Made by a program: the position numbers and the translations under genes. Shown one piece after another: positions 35,300 to 48,200 of a stretch of 64,000 nt of DNA. Source of the DNA: Helochares maculicollis (Eukaryota > Arthropoda > Insecta > Coleoptera > Hydrophilidae); the NCBI GenBank assembly GCA_033557835.1, contig JAWQRO010000052.1, positions 1 through 64,000 on the forward strand, written 5' to 3'. Numbering within the stretch: the first letter of the stretch is position 1; each line of letters opens with the position of its first letter. Under the pieces are notes generated by a model, which saw nothing but the letters and a program-made list of their open reading frames with translations, made no database searches and was not told where the DNA came from.

Positions 35300-36110
35300 A
35301 TCATTTTGAGAAAAATGAAGCTCTAGTATCAGCTAGAGGTAGTTTTTTTTTACATTGCCTTAAATGATGTTCGTCACGGAGTCGCCACCCGACCATTGAT
35401 CAATAGGTAGGTCCAGTAAATCCTAATTTAAACATATTTCGGCATCTTCATTGCTAAAATCTACAAAAATCTCACCACCAACAAGTAAAGCTAGATTTAC
35501 CATATTCTGTTTGAACCATCTGAGACAAAAGCGGTCTTCTAAAGAAAAAATTAAAAATGATCTCTACTGTTGAATAAGAGTATTATCGTCATCAATTTCG
35601 AATCAATCCAATATAGTTGTGAAAAATAGTCATATGTTTTCAGATAGTCAGATCCTTCCATGGCTATTAGGGCTATCAAGAATTACCAATCTTTAGAAAT
35701 TAAAATTTTGTTCTTCATCCACTTCAGAGACAAGACAGTCATAAATTCGATCTATAAACAAATGCCGAGTCATTAACTGTGTTATTAAATCATCAGACAG
35801 CTGGGATTAATTAAAGTTTTTCATTATCCGACATATTGAAAATTATTTTTTACCATGAGTTTTTTGAACAAATTTCCTGATTAATTGCAGCATATATGGA
35901 CTGTTTATGGAGGCTTTTCCCACTATAATGCTGAATCAGCAGCGTTAAAAATCCGATTTGACGTATACCCCTCTTCATTGATAATTGGCGATACCTTAAT
36001 ATTAATTTCGGGGAGCCTCACCATCTGGCAAGGCTTGATGTTCTCTTTAATATTTTGTATAACGACTATCAGATTTATGCTGGTTTGAGGAAGAACGGTC
36101 AGGAAATTTT
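35300..36110 (-). mobile_element. Decayed pogo/Tigger-like transposase
   Basis: Minus-strand translation with stops and frame changes gives RIFNAADSAL (about 35962-35930), matching the Tigger/jerky block QIYNADETGL, in which the first catalytic Asp reads Ala. About 90 codons later comes VILDSPNSHG (about 35690-35660), matching LLLDNAPSHP with the second Asp kept, and about 33 codons further NTLIQQ-stop (about 35575), matching NxTSLIQPMDQG with the third Asp position lost. A C-terminal GEIFVDFSNEDAEICL (about 35470) resembles the acidic tail of this family. The spacing of the three blocks agrees with the family, which makes chance unlikely. The element is dead; ends were not defined. Confidence 0.7.
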
Positions 36111-36899
36111 AGATGCTCTTAGTATTCAAATACTTTTTGCTTTATAAAATTTTTGCACTGGGAGGTTTTTATGGATAGACAGTTTTCCAACCAGATCATA
36201 ATAGTTCGACCCAATTAGCCATATTTATATATCGTAGGTAAGTTAGGCACTGCTTTGCAGTTCATTTTTCGCTTTTGCTTGTGATTCAAATTATAGTTTG
36301 ATTTTAATTAAATCAAAAAAATTAAACCTTAGATTTAGATTTTTGTCCATATCAAATGAAAACAATCATGAGAATCTAGTCGATATTACGCCAAATAAAG
36401 CATTTTGTTTTAGATTTACTTTTATATTGTATATATAATTACGATACTACATGTTAAAGTCGAAAGAACTTTACATATGTATGTGTATGCATCAAAACAA
36501 ATTTAAAGACACTACTAATTATAAAAGCGCGCTGTTTTATCGTTTCCTCCTAATTAGGAGAATTGCCTAATTCTGTGTGAATAACATGAAATTTGCATTA
36601 TAAGAGGGTTACCGCTTGATCGCAAACGCGCTATAAAAATACCACGATATAGAATTGATTGTAAAAGGTAAACACCGACTATCTGATATACTCGGCCAAC
36701 CAATTTGCGCAACTCGTAAAATTTATCATTATCGTTTTTGAAGCATATAAACTTTCTCATAATGCACTTGCAATGAAAAAAGCAATAAACGTTTAAATAC
36801 TTTTAAAAAATATATATAAGTTTATCCCTCGCTAAAAACGCAAGTTTTAATATCGATATATATAATAAATAGTACTAATAAAGGCCATTATCAAAACAA
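36111..36899. other. Intergenic DNA, no gene seen
   Basis: This may include the worn N-terminal part of the pogo/Tigger relic on the minus strand (about 36110-36250), but no helix-turn-helix motif could be read. The rest is AT-rich with nothing recognised. Confidence 0.35.
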
Positions 36900-37450
36900 A
36901 ACGTTCCTCAATATAAGTAGAAAATCGCGTGTGGTCCGATGGCATTACTGTTCGAGGCTACCACCGCTATTACAGCTCACCATTTCCATGTATTTATACG
37001 AATGGCCGAAGTTATAGAAACTACGGAATTAAAAGTTGCCCTGCAAGAGTTGTCAGTGTGTCCGGGCCGAGTCCACCAAACCAATAATCATTTTATCTTT
37101 AAATAAATGATGAGCGTATGCATTAAATATGTAGGAACAGAAGGGCTGGCGGTCAGCAGCGTTGTGATAGTCACGTTTCCTAGCAACAGGACTGTGCCAC
37201 ACGCGATACCATCGTCAACCGATGAGGTTCCGATAAACAGATTACAAGAGCACCTTCTTCACCCATCGATATATAGGATGTCCTTGCTAAACTGGACTGA
37301 CTGGACACAGGCCGCCCCCGGTTTCCCCCGTCATTGCTCTTCGACGACCGGCGCCGCGACGCCCGGTCAATTCTTCATGTTCGTGCCACACACCACTCTG
37401 CAATGCATCGAATCGCAAAACCGCTCATGTGTTAGTTTTGAGCGCTAAAG
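36900..37450. promoter_or_regulatory. GC-rich island with X-box-like site and a 113-codon open frame
   Basis: GC content and CpG frequency are much higher than in the flanks, especially 37140-37400. The plus strand holds the longest open frame of the window (37107-37448, MMSVCIKYVGTEG at its start), but no domain is recognised and the composition is as expected from a GC-rich stretch. GTTTCCTAGCAAC at 37175-37187 fits the RFX X-box pattern RYYNYY-N(1-3)-RRNRAC, and ATCGATATATAGG at about 37264 gives a TATA-like box on both strands. A promoter or CpG-rich regulatory element is the favoured reading; a real small protein is not excluded. Confidence 0.4.
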
Positions 37451-39589
37451 GTATTAAAATTCAATCATTCATACTTTGTGATACTACATGATACCGTAAC
37501 TTGGCTTAATCATATTTGGATTTTCATACTGCATAAATGTGAATATGTATCGTGTAGGGCACATATGCATCATCATTTATGAATTGTTTGTATAAATTTG
37601 TAACTACTCTGGATGTGAAACTAGAATCGGAAGGAATTCTCGGAAGATTTCCCCTCTATTTGATCAAATTTGGGTTCTAGTTTGGAAAATGATTTATTAA
37701 CGCCTTATTGAGCTATTAAAAACTTTACATGTGTTTACCTCTTGTTTGCATTTTGAAAGAAACGCTCACGTTCGTCTTCTTTGGGAACGATTAACAAACT
37801 CCTATTGTTATGTAATTCGTTTTTCAACATTGCTTCATTGCGCTTCCCTACTGCAAATGACCTAATTTTTGTAAACTAAATCCTAATCATTTACTTATTT
37901 ACTGTACGATACTGTCTACCTCACATTTTATTTAAATAAAAAAAAATATATCCGGTTTTCTAGTTTACATTTCAGTTGGAATAACAAGGCTAGATATATA
38001 TCTATACCTAGAAATATATATCTTCGTGTTATTTACTGTGTGCCTGTGCATTTCCTTTGGAAATTCCTCGAGTTGAAACGGAAAATAAATGAAAACTGTA
38101 AGAAAAGACGGTGGATGTTACATATGCGCTTCTGCAGTTCCATTTTCACAACGCTAGGTGTGTCTGAGAAATCCCTCGGGAGTTCTCTGGAGAGAAACAC
38201 AGCAACTTCCTACATAATAAATAAAACGTCAAGTCAATTAAGATGATTCGGCTGAACTGAAAGACCTATGCGCGCTAGCTTGGTCTTAAACTGACAGATA
38301 ATAAATACAATATGCTCCAAACTTTTATGTTTTTCCGCCTGGGGTCGCAGAATTTGGGCTTGGCTTACAAAACGTTTCGAAAAACGGCTTCGGACAGCCA
38401 AAACTCAGTTATTCAAAAATCTTAAAGCTTCAAAGCACTTTTTTAAAAATATTGAATTTGTAGCCTCACTGATCGATGGACGTTGTACAAACACACAACT
38501 TTACGCTTTAAAACCCAGCTCGCCTTTATGGTCAAAACTGTTCATTTTATACCCGTCAAACAGAAAGCTCGTACTCGTCGCAATTTATATTTCTCTCGAT
38601 TTCTAAAAATAGTTGCAATTTGAAATTCAGGCAAGGAGCAGTGCCCAGTCCAGTCCAGAAAATTTACTTTTCTATATAGTTATACCCAGGGATGGATCGA
38701 TATAACCCATGCGACTAATTAATAAACCAAACAAAAAGCCCTCGCTGATAATCCCAGCGTTCCAAATTAATAATGATCCGTTTTGATGCAATAATTAAAG
38801 CCCAACTGGCTTGTCCAGCCCGAGGCACATGAGCTAGCAACCACTTCTATGCGGTTTTCAACGCGCTGTACTGTGTATTTACATTATTCTGCAAAATCAA
38901 CAGAATGAAACTTGGATTAGATTATGATACTAGATTAGATTTTAGGGAAAATTAGTTTGTCTACAGCGGTTGTATTTGCGTTGCGATGATTATAAGATTT
39001 GTGTCTTGGGAGATATTAAATCTTGTTGGCACTTAGTATACTTAAAAACACCTGGAGTTACTCCTTTCAACCTTTCCATATCACACCTAAAACCGAAAAT
39101 GGGATGGGGGGTCGAAAAGTAATATATTTTAAATGTAACTCATTTTCTTCACAATGATGTAATGGAACTTTATGTAGAACAATTAAAGTCATATAATTGT
39201 TCAGGTCTTATCAGATAATTCAATTCCTACAATAATGATGTACTGGGCATGCACATTTTAATTGTAGTATAGTATTGCCTGCTATTTTAAAATCTTGTAA
39301 ACAACATATTGCAAAAACCCAATAAAAATAAGAGCAGCGTTTTGTAAAATACGTGTTTCAAGTAATACATTGAGTTGTTTATTATCTTTGAAAAAGGCTG
39401 CACTCGTTTATGAATTAAATCCAAATCTAATCGAAATCATAAATATTTTCTAAATTTTTACGTACAGTCGTATGTCACATAAACTATTAAAAAAGTAAAT
39501 ACATCACTTTCATCCCTATAAGTTGCCAATGTTACAAGAGTTACACTAACATAATTTTGAATGAAATTTTGTGAATTTATTTCCAACAC
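37451..39589. other. Intergenic DNA with one homeodomain-site-rich island
   Basis: No gene was recognised. The part at 38690-38840 is GC-mixed with several TTAATTA or AATTAATA cores and a TAATCCC (Bicoid/Otx-type) core. It looks like conserved regulatory DNA, but conservation cannot be checked here. Confidence 0.35.
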
Positions 39590-40140
39590 CAACACTACAA
39601 AAAAATTTTAGTAATGATTGCACATAAAAATATGCAATATTTGTGGTATTAAAGTGACGAAAACTCCCTTGTTGCCCAGAAATGTAATATAAATTGTCCA
39701 GAAAAATTAAAGTATGGGCAGACACTCTGAGAAATAGCTGAATTGCACCATCATTGAGAAAATTAACTGGTGCTTTATACCTTCATATGATCGATAAGAC
39801 TATTAATTTCCAAGTAACTTGGGTACTGGTCTAGAACAACAAAGAAATGGTTCTGGTAATTTTCTTTTATAAGAAATTTCAACAAAATGGAGTTTTAGCC
39901 CATTATTTCTTCGTAAAAAATATTGGTTGAAGAAAATATATCTTAAGTGATGGATTAGCAGAAGCTAAACAATTGAATGGCCAATAACATTACTTAGTTA
40001 TATTTCGTCAGACTTCTTCCTTCGGGATATCTTTAATGTTAGTCTTACAAAGATATGAAAAGATGAATTATAACAACCTGTAGATAACTTATAGTTGGCG
40101 CATTTTAAAATGTTTGAAAATGAAATTTTCAGATTTATTA
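39590..40140 (+). mobile_element. Decayed IS630/Tc1/mariner-superfamily transposase (DDE domain)
   Basis: Plus-strand translation through frameshifts gives the DDE-domain blocks of a transposase family common in insects. They are AHKNMQYLWY and SDENSLVAQKCNINCPEKL (about 39620-39710), matching HNMHYWSDENPH..RPEKL; KVWADTLRNS (about 39712), matching VNVWAGILGN; LTGALYLHMI (about 39768), matching the family's LTGxxYLxML; FQQNGVLAHY (about 39880), matching FQQDGAPPHY with the catalytic Asp changed to Asn; WISRS and TIEWP (about 39952-39982), matching WIGRRGPIEWP; and SDFFLRDIFNVS (about 40008), matching LDFFLWGYLKNVV. It is a different subfamily from the two mariner relics. Terminal repeats were not located. 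The 99-codon minus-strand frame over its end is a shadow. Confidence 0.8.
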
Positions 40141-43100
40141 CATACATACACATACATTTAACGCGTTTACGAATGTGAACTGTAAATATGTTGGTCTGCA
40201 GGCACTGCCGCACTTTTGTTCGAAATTTTTTGTTATCATAAATCTTTTCAGTACAATATCCAAAAATCATGTGCTCTACTGTATGTAGAAATGTCAAAAT
40301 GAAAGAATTTCGGTGTTCCGTGGAAATTTGGATTCCACAAATTTTTATTTCTAAGGAATGAGCAATGCAATAATTCGATATTTTAAGGTTTGCTTATATG
40401 AACAAATTTTAAAATTTTTCGGATTATCTGTCATTTCCGTTAATCGAACTGAGCCTTAATTATCGCAGATATCTACAGTTGTGCTGTAATAGCTTTATGT
40501 AAAGTTTATCAACCTAATTAGAAAGGGACGGTGCTTCCTTGTTTATTGTCCACAATTGCGTCTTCTTTTCCATGAACGCGATCTACACTAGTTGATAGAA
40601 AAAAGCTCCTCTGAAACACGAAAAATCAGTTGAGCAGAAAATCTTGGATAGAACCCTCCCAAGAAAACACGCTACTAGTTGTACAAAGAATTCTTAAAGT
40701 GGAACAATCATTTTCTCCATAATTTTTAAGAACAGGAGTTGTTTATTAAGCTCATGAACAAAGGACACACCAGACACAGTAAAAGAACAAACAGAAATTG
40801 ACCTTCAAAGGAATTCTCTTCGTCCCAAGAATCTCAATATAATATATTTAAACCTGAGAGCGAGCGCCATGCTGCGAATTTGATTTAATTTGCTTCGACA
40901 TGCTTTTCGCAATAAACCGCAGAAATGGTATTGGATTGCCTACATGTGACATACTTGACAAAACAAATAAATTTCTTGTATACATCTAGCTTGTATTGAA
41001 CTACCTACGCTCGGGGATAGTAGAAATAGCTCGAGAAAGCAAAGTCTGGGTGATCACATTGGCCAGCATGTAATTTACTTTAATAATCTGCAATTAACCT
41101 AAAGTAGCTGGCATAACCCAATAATTACTGGTTTCATAATATGCAATTAATATACAAATAACTGAGAGGTACATAGTTTTTCATTAGCTGCGCGGTTTCC
41201 TTGCCTGTGATTTGTTTGTTTTCTTGTTTAATATTCGTAGCAATTTGTAGTCTGCTTGTGTATGTGTACGTGAGTTTAATGGCTATGGGCAAGTGAGGCA
41301 GTAGATATGTGTATGTGGGTATATAATGTTATTATAGTTTCAACGTATTGTTTTATTATTAACATAATGTAATAATAAGGTTTCAGATTAGTTTTCTGAG
41401 AATTTGTTGAAGGTTAAAAATTATTTGTTTTGCTATCAATTTTATTGCTTGTGGTTCCTTGTTAATGGGTTTTGCATCAGATTTATTTATTGTAAATAGC
41501 CTGTAGACTTATATTCGTAGATGTGAAAATAATTCTGAAGAATTTAGAGCTACATAATATTCTTGTTGCATGGTGGAAAATTTTAGGACGCAAATGATTT
41601 CAAAAGGAAGCAATTTCAGGATGCTTGTATAATGCTTTTAACTTCAAAACAGGAAGTTATCAAGAAAATCGCGACGTGCAATTTCAAAATAAATCAACGA
41701 ATATTGATTCATATTGCTGAGATGCAGAGATAAGTTTCTATCTTTCTTCGTAAAACAACATCCTGACAATCGTCGAATGCTATTTTCAAACCACCGACTT
41801 AATTTAAACATAACACAGCGAAATGGCTCAAAATGCTTTCCGTTGATATTTTTAACGTCCCCAAGTCGGATTAAAATTTCTTATTGCCAGCAACATGGCT
41901 TCACCATCGTTTAGATTAAGACGCTTTATCTTCAGAATGGAATTCAGGGCTAACGTCTGATGCGAGACTTGATGGATGATGGTTTGTGTAAACTCTGCTA
42001 AATATTTACATCTACGAGAGATGTGCTACCACTGTACATAACTGCTCCGTAAATTGTCTTTTCCAGCGAATACTGTATTTCACCTTTCCCCTCGGGCCCC
42101 AAAACTACCGCCTTCGGCGGTTGGATATTTTTATCTTCCGTATATTAAGTGACACGTCATCCACTATTAATATTAACGCGAGGAAAACTGTACGACATGC
42201 AATTCGAAAACCCAATGAAGGAAGGTATAATCAGGTGGAATGAGAATTTGCGCCGCTTCCCAACATCAAAAATTCACACAGTGAATTTCCGTTTTCAATT
42301 CAATCAATAAAAGGAGGAAACCCAATAAATAATTCCCTCTGCCTTATTTTTACGGCGGCAGTCCGTTAATTTAGCTCGAAAAAATTGACTGATTGTATAA
42401 CTGGTGGAAAACCGGTGGAAATATGGTGTATCAATATTTAATTAGGAGGAACTGTTTGCAAAATTGTTGCCTTTTTTCTTATTTATGTCTTTCTCGCAGA
42501 AAAAATAACAATTTTTAGAATGAGGCAGAATGATGTTTTACCTTTGCATCCATCTGGACTTTCAAAATCAAATCAAAATTTTGGGCACATATAAGGTCTT
42601 AGCTTAATATAAAACGGCAACCAAATTGATCCTAAATTATTTACAAGACTTCCAGTATATGTGGTAATTTTAAAATTTCACCTGTTGTAAACAGCAAAAT
42701 AAAATTTATTACCAAATAAAAGCGACGCCATCGTTTAAATCCTCGATATCGTTCATAAAATGCCTCAAGGCAGTGAAGAGCTCAACTTTATAGATTCGCG
42801 GATATTCATTTATTGAAATAATGTTTATGGTAGATTTTCAAACACCAGGTGGGTAGTTGAGTTGCGTTTCTCACAAAATTGCCCCATTAAAAGAAATATC
42901 GATCCACTCAATCGTTCCAAATATTAAAAATTAACAATTCCCTTCCTCCTAATATTACCTTTTTTACAACGTTAGCTTATTACCCATTAAATAAAACATA
43001 ATCCTTAAATAATTAAACAAAAAGAGAAAAGTCATATACTTATTACTGCAACGTGCGGGGTAAATAATTCAAAATAAGTATAATCGCGTCGTTTTTGTTT

Positions 43101-45263
43101 AATGTATAACTTTTCGTTTTGTCGTGACTGATATCCAAACTTAATATAGAATTAATTACACTCTACTTGTTCAATCTAATTAAAAATTAAGATGGCGTTA
43201 GAGCATGGGAAATGCCAGCTTCGCCTCGAAATGTAGTTTGCATGTCACAGAAGCTACAATCTACTGCTATACAGGGTACATTTTAGTTAATTATTGACGA
43301 GAGAAATGTTGCAAGGTGTCTTCTAATTTGCGTGACATCTACAAGTTTGTTACGTTCTAATATTCTCGGAATTATCCAATTATTACCACTTACACATTTT
43401 AAAGTTGCAGGATGCTCTTGGAAAAGTGTGTTACTTTTGTGGTGAATTAGTAGTATTTCCGAGATATTATCATGGTCTATTCACCAACCCGTTCATATAT
43501 TCGGTTTTTATCATGGTTGTGTATTTGGAATGTATTGTTACTTCGCTTGGATTTCTGGTTCCAATTTTAGTTTATTTTTCCTTACTTATTCTTTTCTACT
43601 GAGCCGGCCGTAATGACACCCTAGCAATCACCGAAAAGCACATTATCCTTAAAATCATTTTCCGGGTCAATTTGCCCTCCGGTTTCCGTGCTGGAAGAGT
43701 CGACCGCAAACAAGGTAGTCAGTCATTAGGTCAATTAAGTGACGCGTTCGTGGAAGTACAGTTATTTGTCAAGAAATTGGTGTTCGATCGAAAGCCCTAA
43801 TGGCTTCCCGATAGCAACACATGAGTGTGCTTTAAAGTTGGATGTTTGTTGGCAAACAGCTTTCATTTAAGTTTGTAGTTTATTAACTGAGCAACTTGAT
43901 ATTTGCATCGTCAGACATCTTCTGTAATGAGATTTTATTTACATTTTACCTCCTGTGTCTTACATTTTTATATTATGTTACATTTTATAACTTTGCATGT
44001 CGTTTTGATGTCATTTTTATCAGTGCGTTTGAAAATGCGCTTCGCTACCATAGAGGATTATTCATTATTTGTAAGGGTGCCCCTGGCATGGAGTACAATT
44101 TTGCATCGTATCATTGAATGAGTGCTCATTCAGCGATCATACGAATTTTCGTGTCCATAATATAATTTTACGAATGTGGGGGGCGTTGCAAATTTTGCAT
44201 AATCGATTTGGGTCGCTTTCATGTTAAAAATTTTATGAGGGACTGCATTTATATATATATATATATCAGCGAGTTATCAATGCTATTAAGAAATTTAATT
44301 AACAATGTTTGAAGGAATTAAAACGAATTTTTAGTGTCTGCAAATATTCACATTAATTTAATTTTGCACTGCAGGTACAGATATATGTATAACGGACTGG
44401 GGATCAAGAAGGATATCCAAAAACTGTGTTTATATACAAAACATATTTGGGTTTCAAATAACAGTCCGTAGATCTCATTTTCCTGGCACAAAATCCTTGT
44501 CTTGTTTGCCCATAAAGACATATTAAACAAGATCAAGCTTACATAATGTCGTTTCTAATGATACTATAATCATTGAAATCAGCTGTATTAAAACACATGG
44601 CCAGAGGCAATACCAGGAAGGCAAATAATTACAATACCAAATGCATTATGATTTTCCAGTTGTGGAATGAGGTTTTCCATATAATGCATTAAATTGCTAT
44701 TCTTAATTGCCCTTCTGATTGAATAATATTGCAAAATTGTCTTGCGTCAATCCAAACTACATTTTCATTAGTTTTGTTGAAAACTGCAATAATACAACTA
44801 AGACCAAAAGAAAAAATACGAAAGGTGCTATCTAAAGTTGGTTCTAAAAATCAATAAAAGGTTTTAACGAAATATTGTTCTCCAAATGTTTAATTTCCTT
44901 CAGTAGCATATGGGTATTGCATATACCAATGATTAGATCGACTGTTCATTGGTAGCCTCTAATAGATTTTTTGTTCGTTTAATGCAATTGGCGGTCTATT
45001 TGCCGGAAAAGCAAACAAATAAACATCCAATTTGCACAGATCGCCTGGCTAGGAAATTCATTAGAACGGAAATCCAGGAAACCGCAAACTTCATTCCATC
45101 TGCTCGTATATAATATTTAGTGTTTTATGTCGGCTTGTGCAACTGATTTATTAAAATTTGTAGTGGGTTGTTGAAACTCCGCAAATAATAAAACTGGCTT
45201 TAGAATCGCGCATAATGTAAAATATAAAATGATAAATTTATGGTTATTTCTTTCGTTTTACAG
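40141..45263. other. Intergenic DNA, no gene seen
   Basis: A long block with AT-rich sequence and GC-mixed patches (about 40850-41100, 42060-42130, 43600-43830, 44930-45120), but no recognised coding or element sequence. It includes a short (AT)n run at 44251-44266 and an inverted repeat at 44640-44690. Many AATTAA/TTAATT cores are present. Confidence 0.4.
44640..44690. other. Nested inverted repeat around ATGCAT
   Basis: AATGCATTAT (44640-44649) and ATAATGCATT (44681-44690) are perfectly complementary over 10 bases with a 31-base loop, and the loop contains a second small stem, TTCCA/TGGAA. The fold is 51 bases long, short for a typical microRNA precursor. ATGCAT is also a POU-type core, so a DNA-level role is possible. 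Confidence 0.35.
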
Positions 45264-45294
45264 ATTACATTCTGAAGCGGATGAAGAATTCTGA
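45264..45294 (+). other. Candidate 31-nt micro-exon
   Basis: A T-rich acceptor (TTTCGTTTTACAG) and a strong donor (GA/GTAAGTAT) bound 31 bases. Only one frame is open throughout and reads YILKRMKNS. If joined to the candidate exon at 49850 it closes after 17 more codons, so it would more likely be untranslated with a short upstream frame. Both splice signals are close to consensus, but no coding partner is known. Confidence 0.35.
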
Positions 45295-48200
45295 GTAAGT
45301 ATCTAAGCATATCTAGTTCTTTAACGTTTATATTTATATTATAAAAATATAGAACGAATTTTAAACATTAAAATTTATTTTGCTGTACCAGAAATAAAGC
45401 CTGTTTATTACCGTCGTGACAGGATTCCATACTATTAAATTTTCATATTGTATAAAATTGTTTAAAAAGCCGTTCGGCCCAGTAAATTCTATAAAATAAT
45501 AAAACAAGACTGAAATTTGAAAAGCACTTTTCTAAAACTTTAGCATTATTCCTTGCTTATTGCCTTTTAATATCCAATCACGCAAAGTGACAACTTCAGT
45601 TGATCTTTATTGCAGCAACGAATGTTTATTTCATGTAAAATAAAAAGCTACAGCCACGTATACATCGAAATTACCCTTCGTACACATTAGGCAGGCACGT
45701 AAAACGGACATTTCCGCTCATTTGTCGCAATAGATAAATAATGTAAGTATTGATTTTCTAACGCCGGCCCATTAGCATTAAATATATTGCGCGTTGAGTA
45801 ATAACTTTTTAAGGATAACTGGGATAATTTCCTTTGGACGCCAGTTAATTTGATGACAAATGGCCAAACTGCTCATTAAGGGGCACTATAATAAAGTCAT
45901 GACGATAAAAAAATGTAGTGAAATAGAACGTTTTAGAAGAGTTTTGAGCATAAACGTTCAAAAAATTCGTATATGCAGATTAATGATATTAAATCTGAAT
46001 TAAGCTCGCTTATAAGCTTTCAATTATGAAAAACAGCGATAATAATTAAAAATTACAATACAAATAAACCACCAAAAATCCCATAAAAATATAATCAATT
46101 AATGTAAGTAGATGGAGGATAATATGGTGCGGATCGAATGTCGAGGCAGGTCCTCACCACTGTATCGCATTATCCTTTTCAAAGGGAGTCAACGCTTTCA
46201 AACAGGTGGCAATTAAATCCTTTTTGATTAAATTCTAATCCTTTGGAAATCGTAATTCCGTTTGGATATAATAACAGTGGAGAGTTTAATATCGGCTTTT
46301 CTATACTACGAAGGTACAATTTCTGTTTTTCGGTACGTATTTAATTTCGTTATTAACATCACTCTGAGAAATTCGCTAAAATTTTAATTAAAACCTTTTT
46401 GTTTGTGGACCTAAAAATAGACAGTGAAGAATTTTCTCGCTGGAGACGTAATTTGTGGAAAATCGGTAGAAACGCGAATCATACTTGGAAGTGAAGCATT
46501 TTGCGAAAACAAGAATAGTTAGTGAAAAATTAGAATGGTAGGTCGTACATAAGTTTCCCACAAATGCATTTTAAATCTACTAAATCATCTTGATACCTTC
46601 ATTCTTGATGCCAAGATTACCTACCAACCCTTGAGGCACGCGATTTGTCGACCGCACATTTATTTAATTAAACTTAGGGGGCTGCCAACCAATGGGTCGA
46701 CTAGCTTAAAAGCAAATATAAAAATTGAAACGTCGAATCCAAATATTATTAGCGGGCACATCCATGACATGTTGTTCATTAAAATATAAAAAAACATCAC
46801 CCCAAACCGCCCCCGCGCCATTTATTGTTTGTATTTGTATGGAGTCGCTATGACAACAAGTCAACAATCAATTTTAGCCACGTACAATCGTATCCCTGTC
46901 GCTAGGCCAATAGGTTTTGTCCTGGGGGAGATCTCAAGCTGATAAGTTGATAGTCTGGTAACCGCTGGTCAGTTCTTCGGTGGTCTTCCACCCGCGAAGG
47001 TGCTTCTGCCTCTAAGGCCCTCTCTGGAAGAAGGTATGACTCTTACAACAACTACTGTGTTTTTGGTGCTGTTCTTCGGCCCTTGTGTTCCTAACATGTG
47101 TGGCTTGTTTGGTAAAACCTTTTGCACTTTTCCTCATTTTCAATTTGATAAATCATTTTATTTTACTTCATCATTTGTGACTTCCTTGACGATTTTCTTC
47201 CACTTATTAGTTTTGTTTTTAATTTTACTTCTCCTCATTGCACATTTTTATGTAGTTTTTTCAATTTAAAGCCTTAGATTTTTAGATTTACGTGTGGAAT
47301 TTGGTATTTCCGTTTCACTTTCTTCAAAATATACATTTTATAGGTATCTTGGGCTGCTCGTCCATGAGCCCACTATATCTGATTTATCATTCAGGTTTTA
47401 AAGAGATATATTTTATTACTGACATTTCTATGATTTGTGAAAGAAGTAAAGTTTACAAATTTGCACGATTTTGTTTTTTTATTTATATTTAGTGGAGGAC
47501 GTTGCTTCACACAACACAGTAGATGTCGCACATTTTTCACATGGTGTTATTTACCAGCTAAGTTGTTGCTGAATAGTTTAGCGGTGTGACTGAAACAAAT
47601 GTCTTACGTTTCAGGCTGGCAACTGTTTTAATTTATTCATTTTTATTTTCGTAACCGGTCACTGAATCGTGGTTTTGTTCTCCAACTTTCCGCTTTTCCC
47701 GGGTATTTATTGCCACTTAAATGTGATTTGGTCGTGCGTGTAGGGAGCATTGATGAAACGTTGATGGGTTTATTTTTGAACATGGACGCTCTTTCCGCTT
47801 TTAATTTTCCTCGTTCCATCCATAAAACATGTTTTTAATTCGGAATAGATATTAATAATATGAGTAGTCTTATGTTTACCGATTGCAATTTCTGTGAATT
47901 TTCTCCATGCTATAATGGTTTTCTTTTGCGACAATTTTTGCTACTGTTAATTGACTTTAACTAATTAAGATATTTTAATCATTTAAATAATCTAATTAAA
48001 AAGAACAGTTGCTATTTAACATCTCAAGGCACTAAATAACGTTTAAATCATAATAATACAAACAAAAATATAACATACGTTATTAAAAATAAAAATAATG
48101 TATACATATTCACATACTATATACATAAGTTGAACTAAATTTTATGTTTTTTTTCATATGTTATATTATACATTTATCTAATAGTAGCTATCATTTATGA

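Noticed and set aside
37107..37448. 113-codon plus-strand open frame, longest in the window
   Set aside because: It lies in a GC-rich island where stops are rare, shows no recognisable domain and no splice or polyadenylation context. It is kept only as part of the island entry.
39998..40297. 99-codon minus-strand open frame
   Set aside because: It overlaps the plus-strand transposase relic, whose motifs explain the sequence; the minus frame has a Lys/Ile/Asn-rich chance composition.
43405..43602. 65-codon frame beginning with a CYFCGE motif
   Set aside because: One CxxC pair is not a zinc finger, and the rest is a hydrophobic chance frame.
47000..47492. Two Phe/Leu-rich plus-strand frames
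   Set aside because: T-rich DNA gives such frames by chance; no start context, domain or splice support.
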